Shown one piece after another: positions 57,190-64,000 of a stretch of 64,000 nucleotides of DNA (position 1 is its first letter; the number at the start of each line of letters is the position of its first letter). The translations under genes were made by a program, and so were the position numbers. The DNA comes from Thalassia testudinum (Eukaryota > Streptophyta > Magnoliopsida > Alismatales > Hydrocharitaceae), in contig JAZHRO010000002.1 of NCBI GenBank assembly GCA_037157565.1, positions 74,512,001 to 74,576,000 of the forward strand, in the 5' to 3' direction. Under the pieces are notes generated by a model. That model was given only the letters and a program-made list of their open reading frames with translations. It ran no database searches and had not been told where the DNA came from.

Positions 57190-58868
57190 GCGAAAAGCTC
57201 CGGGTACCGCTCCCGCATTGCTGCCTCAGGCTCCTAGGTAGCCTCCTCGTACCGCTGGCTCCTCCACAAAACCTTTCGCAGGGGTACTTGCTTTCGTCTC
57301 AAACTGCGGACGGCTCGGTCTAGGATCTGCGCTGGCCGCTCGGGGTAGGTCAGGTCGTCGCTCACCTTGACGCTCTCGTGACTCAGTACGTGACTGGAAT
57401 CGGCTACGTACTTCCTGAGGTTGGACACGTGGAACACGTCGTGCACACCAGAAAACTGCGGGGGGAGGGCAAGTCGGTAAGCAACGGGTCCAACCCGCTC
57501 CAGGACCTCAAAGGGCGCCACGAACCACGGCGTGAGCTTCCCTCTCACCCCAAACCGCTGTAGGCCCTTCATGGGCGAAACACGAAGGAAGACGTGGTCC
57601 CCAATCTCAAACTGTACCTCTCTGCGTCTCCGATCCGCGTAGCTCTTCTGTCTGCTCCTGACAGTGCGGAGTCGTCTGTGGATCTGCTCAACTACCTCCT
57701 GACTCTGCCGGATCAACCTGGGGCCAACCTCCCACTTGGTCCCCACCTCAACCCAACTCAAGGGTGCCGTACACTTCCGTCCGTACAGAGCCTCGTAGGG
57801 AGCCATGCCGATGCTCGAGTGATAACTGTTGTTGTATGCAAACTCCGCCAGGGGCAGGTGCTCCTCCCAAGAGCCCCTCCAGTCTAGTACACAGGCAAGC
57901 AAAAGGTCCTCGAGTGTCTGTATCGTGCACTCATACTGTCCGTCCGTCTGGGGGTGGTAAGCCGTGCTAAACTTCAACCTCGTCCCCAAGGCCTGCTGAA
58001 ACTCAGCCCAAAACTGGGACGTAAAGCGGGTATCCAGGTCGGATACGATCTCCCGCGGAACTCCGTGTAGTCGCACCACATCACGGATATACCTCTCTGC
58101 CAACTGTGCTGGTCCCAAAGTGACTCGGATCGACAAGAATCGCGCCGCCTTCGTCAATCTATCCACTATTACCCAGACTGCGTCGTGTCCCCGCTGGGTA
58201 ACAGGTAAGCCCACCACCAAGTCCATGGTGATGCTCTCCCACTTCCACTCTGGCACTGGAAGTGGCTGAAGCGACCCTGCAGGCCTCTGATGCTCGGCTT
58301 TCACCTGCTGGCACACTAAGCACTGCTGCACGAACTCACCCACATCCCGCTTCATCCCTCTCCACCAAAACTCGCGTCTCAAGTCATGGTACATTTTCGT
58401 GTTTCCGGGATGTATGGTGAATCTGGAACCGTGTGCCTCAGTCAGGAGCTCTCTCAACAGCTCCTCGTCTCTGGGAACGCACAACCGTCCCCTCAAGCGT
58501 AACACCTGGTCTGTGAAAGAGAAGTCCCCTGGGTCCCATGATAGTACTCTGTCGCGCAAAGACTGCAAGTATGGATCAGCCATCTGTCCTGTGATGATAC
58601 GGTCTATCAGCTCTAGCCTGGTCTGCCGTGTCACCGTCACTGCCCTGCAGTATCCTCGTAACTGTAGAGGTCGCCAACTGCCCACCTCCTCCAAAAGGCT
58701 CCAACTTTGTAACTGTAGACTGGCCAAGCGTGCGGGCGCCTTATGGCTCAAGGCGTCAGCCACCACATTGGCCTTTCCCGGGTGGTAGGAGATGCTGCAA
58801 TCGTAGTCCTTCAGGAGTTCCAACCAACGTCTCTGTCTCATGTTGAGCTCCTTTTGGTCAAAAAGCTA
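57190..58868 (-). pseudogene. Element E RNase H end, integrase and interrupted chromodomain
   Basis: A clean frame (57234-58841) begins in the RNase H spacer ([20 protein letters not shown]). The integrase zinc finger has IHPGNTKMYHDLRREFWW with CLVCQQ. The core keeps its triad: SITMDLVVGLP (D), EIVSDLDTRFTSQ (D) and TAYHPQTDGQYECTIQTLEDLL (E region). The C-terminal domain (YEALYGRKCTAPLSWVEVG, VFHVSNLRKYVADS) leads to a chromodomain start (PAQILDRAVRSLRRKQVPL, VLWRSQRYEEAT). There TGG became TAG (57234-57236), and EPEAAMRERYPELF follows in frame after the stop. Integrase itself looks intact; a frameshift near 58868 separates it from RT. Confidence 0.92.
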
Positions 58869-60820
58869 TCTGAGCTCTTGTGATCTGTAAAAATCTCGAA
58901 GGTCTCACCGTACAAGTAGTGCCTCTAGGTCTTTAGCGTGAAGACAACAGCTGCCAACTCTAGGTCGTGGGTAGGGTAGGTATGCTCATGGGGCTTCAGT
59001 TGCCGCGAAGCGTAAGCGACAACATGACCCCTCTGCATGAGCACACCTCCTAACCCCTGCAAGGAAGCATCCGTGTACACAACGAACCCGCCACTACTGT
59101 CAGGGATGGTGAGCACGGGAGCCGAGGTCAACCTCTCCTTCAGCTCCAGAAAACACGCCTCACAGGCGTCTGTCCAAGCGAAAGGCACGTCCTTCCGGGT
59201 CAACTGTGTCATAGGACGTGCAATCTGTGAAAATCCCCTGATGAACCGTCTGTAGTAACCTGCCAGTCCCAGGAAACTGCGAATCTCAGTGACTGAACGC
59301 AGTCTCTCCCACCTGAGCACTGCCTCGACCTTGGCGGGATCCACCGCCAGGCCGTCACCAGAGATCACATGACCCAAGAAGGTCACCTCCCTCAACCAGA
59401 ACTCGCACTTGCTGTATTTGGCGTACAGCCTGCGTCGCCTCAGAGTGTCCACAACCATCTGCAAGTGCTGTCCGTGCTGCGTCCGATCTCTAGAATAGAT
59501 GAACACATCATCTATGAAAACCACCACGAACTGATCCAAGTACGGTCTAAACACCCTGTTCATCAGGTCCATGAAAGCAGCGGGGGCATTGGTCAGCCCA
59601 AACGGCATGACCAAAAACTCGTAGTGTCCGTATCGGGTGCGGAAAGCTGTCTTGGAGACGTCGGTCTCCCTGATCCTCAACTGGTGGTATTCAGACCTCA
59701 AGTCTATCTTGGAAAACACCGTGGCACCCCACAACTGGTCAAACAAAACGTCGATCCTCGGCAGCGGATATCTGTTCTTGATGGTGACCCTATTCAGCTG
59801 TCGGTAGTCCACACAAAGGCGTAGGGTCCCATCCTTCTTCTTCACAAACAGTACCAGGGCTCCCCAGGGAGACGCACTGGGCCTCACGAAAACTTTTTCC
59901 AAAAGGTCCTGCAACTGGGACTTGAGCTCTCGCAGCTCAAGCGGTGCCATCCTGTAGGGCGCGGTGGAGATGGGGCTGGTCCCTGGTACTAGTGAGATCT
60001 CAAACTCGATCTCACGCTCGGGCGGTAGTCCTGGTAACTCGTCTGGAAACACGTCGGGGAACTCCCTGACCACTGGGATGCTCTGGAAGTCTGCCACAGG
60101 GCTGGGCTCTGCCACCACACAGGCTAGGAAGCCCTCACACCCCTGGCTCAAAAGTCTCGCCGCCCGAAGTGCCGAAATGCACCTGAAACCTCCGTCCACT
60201 GGCTGCCCGTGAAACTCGAAAGAAGGCAACTCCGGAATGGAGAAGACAATCTTCCTCTCAAAATAGTCTACCAAGGCGTGGTAAGCGGACAGCCAATCCA
60301 TCCCCAGAATCACTCCAAAGTCCTCCATCTGTAACATAATCAGGTCAGCTGGCAGGCTATGTCCCCCGATGCTGACCTCGCAACCCGTGTACACCTCCTC
60401 AGCTACAAACAGCTGACCACTCGGACCTCTGATTACGAACGGATTCTCTAACAGTGTATAATCCTGGTCCAAACTAACTGCGAAACTGGTTGCGACAAAC
60501 GAGTGCGTAGCGTCGGAATCGAAAAGCGTGTAAACGAGTCTGCCAGAAACTGAAACCATACCTGCTACCATGGATCCCGATGCTCTGGCGTCCCTGTGTG
60601 TTAGGGCGTTGATACGCCCCTCAGCTCTAGGTGTGGACGAAGCAGCCACACTCTGCGTCGGACGGGTAGGTGCTGGCCGGTACCCTCCTCGCGACTGCTG
60701 TCCTCCTCGTGCCTGGGAACCGCGGCCTCCTGCGCGCCCTCCACATCTCTGCACGGGAAGTATCTGCTGACCTCCTGCCCTAGATGGGCAGTCCCTCCTG
60801 ATGTGGCCCGGCTGGCCACA
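58869..60820 (-). pseudogene. Element E protease, reverse transcriptase and RNase H
   Basis: The frame continues from gag. Protease has [15 protein letters not shown], where the active-site DSGA glycine is replaced by aspartate (codon 60512-60514, GGC to GAC), then [15 protein letters not shown] has [35 protein letters not shown] (usual G replaced by E), [15 protein letters not shown], the catalytic [13 protein letters not shown], and [12 protein letters not shown]. RNase H starts [18 protein letters not shown] and runs to a TAG stop (58925-58927) after VVFTLKT. A deletion of one base near 58868 shifts the remainder. The glycine loss in the protease alone would block polyprotein processing. 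Confidence 0.92.
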
Positions 60821-61246
60821 CTAGTAGCAGAGGGGAACCCGACTCCCGCCCTCAGTGAGTCCCTGCTGTCGACTAGGCGGGGGTCCGATGCTGGCGACTG
60901 GCCCCTGTCGAGGGCCCCCAAAGGCCACTGATGGCCCTGCACAACGTGACGGCTCTCCTGCGGACGCCACGTGTCTCCGTTGAGTTCTCCTAACACGCCT
61001 AGTGTGGCGGCGGAAATCTCGTTCCACCACTAACTCCCCTGTCGTACGCTCGGAAGGGGGAGGGGGTGGCGACGTGGGTGGAAGCTGAAATTCTTCTCGA
61101 ACCACCTCTCGAATCAGTTGGACGAGGTCCGGAGATGGTATGCTCAGGAGAAGAGGAGGGGTAGTAAGTACTCCAAGTCCAACACATCTGTCCCTCGGGC
61201 CCCGACCTTGGCCGCGGCCCACCCTCCTAGCTCCACGACGAGGCAT
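60760..61246 (-). pseudogene. Element E gag remnant without capsid domain
   Basis: Gag starts MPRRGARRVGRGQGRGPRDR, typical of chromovirus gag N-termini, followed by LVQLIREVVREEF. After about 75 residues it jumps to the basic, glycine- and proline-rich C-terminal tail. The conserved retrotransposon gag (capsid) domain of roughly 200 residues is absent. The tail ends in the zinc knuckle [17 protein letters not shown], in which a TAG (60821-60823) interrupts an otherwise good C-X2-C-X4-H-X4-C. The frame is continuous with protease and RT. This copy cannot make particles by itself. Confidence 0.88.
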
Positions 61247-61411
61247 CTCCTACAATGGAGACGCGAAACAAAACGAAAAATGTCAAAACAGACGGTACCT
61301 AACGAAACTTCTAAGAGCTCATGTCAAGAGATATGTTGTGGTGGCTACTCTAGCTATAACATGTGAATTGGTTATCTTCTAGTCAGTTGATTCACTTCTC
61401 GGGACGACCTT

Positions 61412-61423
61412 GCTCTGATACCA
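61412..61423 (-). other. Primer-binding site of element E (initiator tRNA-Met)
   Basis: The minus strand reads TGGTATCAGAGC followed by AAGG, three bases from the LTR end at 61427. This is the standard iMet primer site of plant Ty3/gypsy and copia elements and a perfect 12-base match. Confidence 0.95.
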
Positions 61424-61426
61424 TCT

Positions 61427-64000
61427 TGTAACGACCCGGTTCCCGAGTCCCTACGAGACACGAGAACCGGACCGACTCGACTAATCCCAAGACCTAGTCG
61501 TCCAACGAGGAAGTAACCAAAAGACAGTAAAATAAATCACATTCAGCATGAATATAACTAATAGTAAGAAAGTACAACAGTAAGGAAAGAAACTACTACA
61601 GTAGGTACCGCCACAACAGTAGAACAACATTTATCATATAACAAGAACTGCAGGTAAAGAAGGTACAGCGGAAACAAAAACTACTCACTAGAACAGAAAC
61701 AAAAGAGGTACAAAAGACTGTGGTAACTCTACTGGACCCTACTCGGCCCAACGTCCTCTGCAGCCGCCGACCCTGGCTGCTCAACACCTGGTCCTGAAAA
61801 AGGTAACGAGTGTGACACGTCAGCAAAACGCTGAGTAGAGTGGCAAACTAACTAAAGGCAACAGTAGAGTGTACAGTAGCTGTTATGTTCTATTACTTCC
61901 TTTATTCACATCTTTCAATTTTCTCACTATTTCATTTATTTCTCAGATCCTTTACTTGATCTCGAATGTCCTCGTGGGAACGATCTTGATTGCAGTCTTT
62001 TCCAAAAGTAGAAGTAGCACGTGGTGCTCTCCTGGCCGGGAGAGTCCCCTGTGGTGATCCTACCCTCAGTCAACCACCCCAAGGTCACTGACAGACGTAA
62101 CGGTGACTACGGCACGCGCGATAAACGCACAGGTAGCTAGCCCGCACTGGCACGCGGTCAGTCGTTTCCGTTAACGGGTGCGCCCAAAGCACAGCACGGA
62201 ACCAGGGCAGAGCCCTCTCAGTAACAGGGGTCCAACCCCTCCACAGTAACCAAACCGGGGCCTTGCCCCTCCACGGTCCTCGCACCCTCGCCTGACTACC
62301 CTGGTTTGCCCTAGTGGGCCTAACAAGTCGGTGAAGGAGGCTAGCAGAACCCCGGGGCCCGTGGGGTAGCTAGTACTCTCCTAACACTAGTAGCTCTCCT
62401 CGGTACTACGTACACGAGGGCCAACAAGTCGGTACAGAGCGGCCAATCCTAACCCCCGGGTCCCTGGGGTGGCTGGCCCCACTCTGCACTAACAGGTACA
62501 GGTACTTCCCTTGGTACTGCGTACCCAAGAGACAGTACAAACTACATCTCAGTTCCATTCCTTTTTCTTTCCAGGAGTTTCACTCCTAATTCCCCGTAGG
62601 GTTCCAGCTCTTTATCTCAGAACATCATATGTTTCACTTTCCAGTTTCACGTTCTCACAATCCATGATCTCAATCATGTTTCTTTATTCATAACAGGCAG
62701 CTGTTAATTCAATTTACAGGCAGCTTTATATTCCTTTCCATTTTTCCAAGACTGCAGTATTATACATTCCACTAGTTTTTCCATCCTAGGGTTCATGCAA
62801 CATCCTAGGATCTAGCATACAACTAGTTTTCCAGCCCTAGGATTCATGCATCACCTAGGAGCTATCATTCCATACATTTCTCATTCCTAGGATTCATGCA
62901 ATGTCCTAGATTCTAGTTATGGTTCCATGCTTTAACAAATTTTAATAATAAACTTAAGCCACTCTACCAGGTACAACGGGAGTAATGGGGGCGTGATCGG
63001 GAATCCCGCGTGCCTCCGCGACTCTCAAGACTGCAACTGAACGAGGTCCTATCACAAGGATCAAACACAAGGAGTGCCTCAAACAGTGTATAGCTACTAT
63101 AGACGGGTAGAGGAATTAATTCTGAAAAGAACGCAACTCGAATCGCGGAAAACGGAGCCCGAACGGGCCCTAAACGGGTCGAAAAAGACGATACTGTGCA
63201 AAATCAGACGTCTGGAACTTCTTCCAGATGTCTTAAACAGTGGATCAGAGAATTACCTGTTCAGTGTGGTTTCCCAGACGTCCAGAAGTCTGCGGGGACG
63301 TCTGTCCTAGCTCCCAGACGTCCGATGGTCACCCCGGACGTCTGGAGGTCACTCACACCGTCTGGTACAACTTCCAGACGTCTGATTCGCAAAGGATGGC
63401 GAATCAGCGAACCTGCGCACAGCCAACTCCCTCCCTTAGTACGGTCGGTCGACAGGAAGGAAGAAGAAAGCGGAATACACACCTTTCAGATGTCTGTATG
63501 AGCTACCAGACGTCGTCCTCGCCATCTGCCTATCAACCCAGACGTCTGATTCTGGAAATTTTTCCAGAATCAGGGCGCGACCCGGACTCTGCTCGCCACG
63601 CCGCCCGCGTCGCACCTCGCGCTCCTGCTGCTCAGACTGCAGCAGGTCCCTCTCCGCGTCGTTCCGCGCCCCCTGCGCCCTCCGCCGGCCGGCCAAGCCG
63701 CTCCGGCGAGCTCGCCCTCACGGCAGAGCTCCGCCCTCGCACGTCGCACCTCCTCCGCGCTCACTGCGGCCACCGCTGCAGCCCTCGCGCTCGCTCGCTC
63801 TCGTGCACAGGAAGGAGAAGAAGAAGGAGACGGTGGAGATGGGAGGGGAGGCGTGGCCCTTTTAAGGCCGCGCGGAGAGGAGAGAGAGAAGGCGCGGCAG
63901 GCGTCTGCAGCCGCAGAAGAAAAAGAGGGAATAACGAATATGTGGTCTGCGCGCGCAGTCGCGCAGACGACTCGTGGGTGTGGACGATAACGGTTTTTCA
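61427..64000 (-). mobile_element. 5' LTR of element E, cut by window end
   Basis: This is colinear base for base in length with 54404-56977 of the 3' LTR. Differences are about 40 substitutions counted by eye, most of them C/T or G/A. About 90 bases of the LTR lie outside the window, as does the outer duplication (the left flank is AGTTT at 54399-54403). Confidence 0.96.

Larger units (their letters stand above)
54404..64000 (-). mobile_element. Element E: young but defective Tekay/Del-type chromovirus (5' LTR runs off window)
   Basis: Two near-identical LTRs flank a 4.36-kb interior with gag, protease, RT, RNase H, integrase and chromodomain on the minus strand, and a tRNA-iMet primer site. 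Order, primer and chromodomain place it in the Tekay/Del chromovirus lineage. By hand, 2574 LTR bases shared with the window differ at about 40 sites (near 1.6 percent), mostly transitions, with identical length. Defects: gag capsid deleted, stop in the gag knuckle, protease DSDA, stop plus frameshift in RNase H, stop in the chromodomain. It is inserted in LTR D. Confidence 0.95.

Noticed and set aside
60601..60996. Minus-strand ORF of 131 codons overlapping gag/protease of E
   Set aside because: Alternative frame to the gag-protease frame; no motif, and the main frame carries the zinc knuckle and protease.
1..64000. tRNA, rRNA or other structural RNA genes
   Set aside because: The only tRNA-like sequences noticed are the 12-19 base primer-binding sites of elements A and E; no full cloverleaf was seen by eye, though a covariance search was not possible.

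Overview
This window is nuclear DNA of a vascular plant, very probably a flowering plant, and it is almost entirely nested transposable elements. The evidence is Ty3/gypsy chromoviruses with a tRNA-iMet primer site and a chromodomain remnant, Athila/Tat-lineage gypsy elements with a tRNA-Asp primer site, plant L1-type LINEs with double CCHC knuckles and a zf-RVT tail, and exons of a plant MOG1 (Ran release factor) homologue. I cannot name the species. I see no intact cellular gene.

Left part (1-27690). A minus-strand Athila-type element (A) covers 1-16621, with its 5' LTR at 13837-16621, a tRNA-Asp primer site at 13811-13829, and decayed gag and pol at 1-4928. A LINE (5826-13776, 14-bp target duplication, poly-A tail) sits in A's leader. 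A chromovirus solo LTR (6540-9322, duplication GTCCC) sits in the LINE's ORF1. A itself appears to have landed in the LTR of a second, plus-strand Athila-type element (B, 16622 to about 24.9 kb). B lacks primer site, gag and most of protease, and its RT is split by another solo LTR (19175-21340, duplication GGCAT). From about 24.9 to 27.7 kb lie two further LTR-like ends.

Middle (27690-46365). A tandem array with a period near 3.59 kb carries genomic, intron-containing pieces of a MOG1-like gene. The fullest copy (30958-31574) has a TATA box and four exon-like blocks in one reading frame. After this come poorly identifiable DNA, a tandem pair of about 420-bp repeats (36.7-37.5 kb), about 3 kb of AT-rich DNA with degenerate palindromic repeats, and an old diverged LTR (about 40485-46006) that hosts a clean chromovirus solo LTR (40772-43465, duplication TATCA).

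Right part (46366-64000). A LINE fragment is cut by chromovirus C (3' LTR 47635-50241, pol to 52582). C is cut by an Athila-type LTR (D, 52583-54403). D is cut by a young chromovirus E (54404 past the window end; 3' LTR 54404-57067, 5' LTR from 61427). A hand comparison of E's two LTRs gives about 40 substitutions in 2574 bases and no net length change. E is nevertheless defective: gag capsid is missing, there are stops in the zinc knuckle, RNase H and chromodomain, and the protease active site reads DSDA.

The most interesting signals not explained by routine annotation are inside the chromovirus LTRs: dense palindromic GACGTC arrays, a stem-loop kept by paired compensatory substitutions in independent copies, and intron-like GT-AG segments at matching positions. 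The other is the tandem MOG1 capture.
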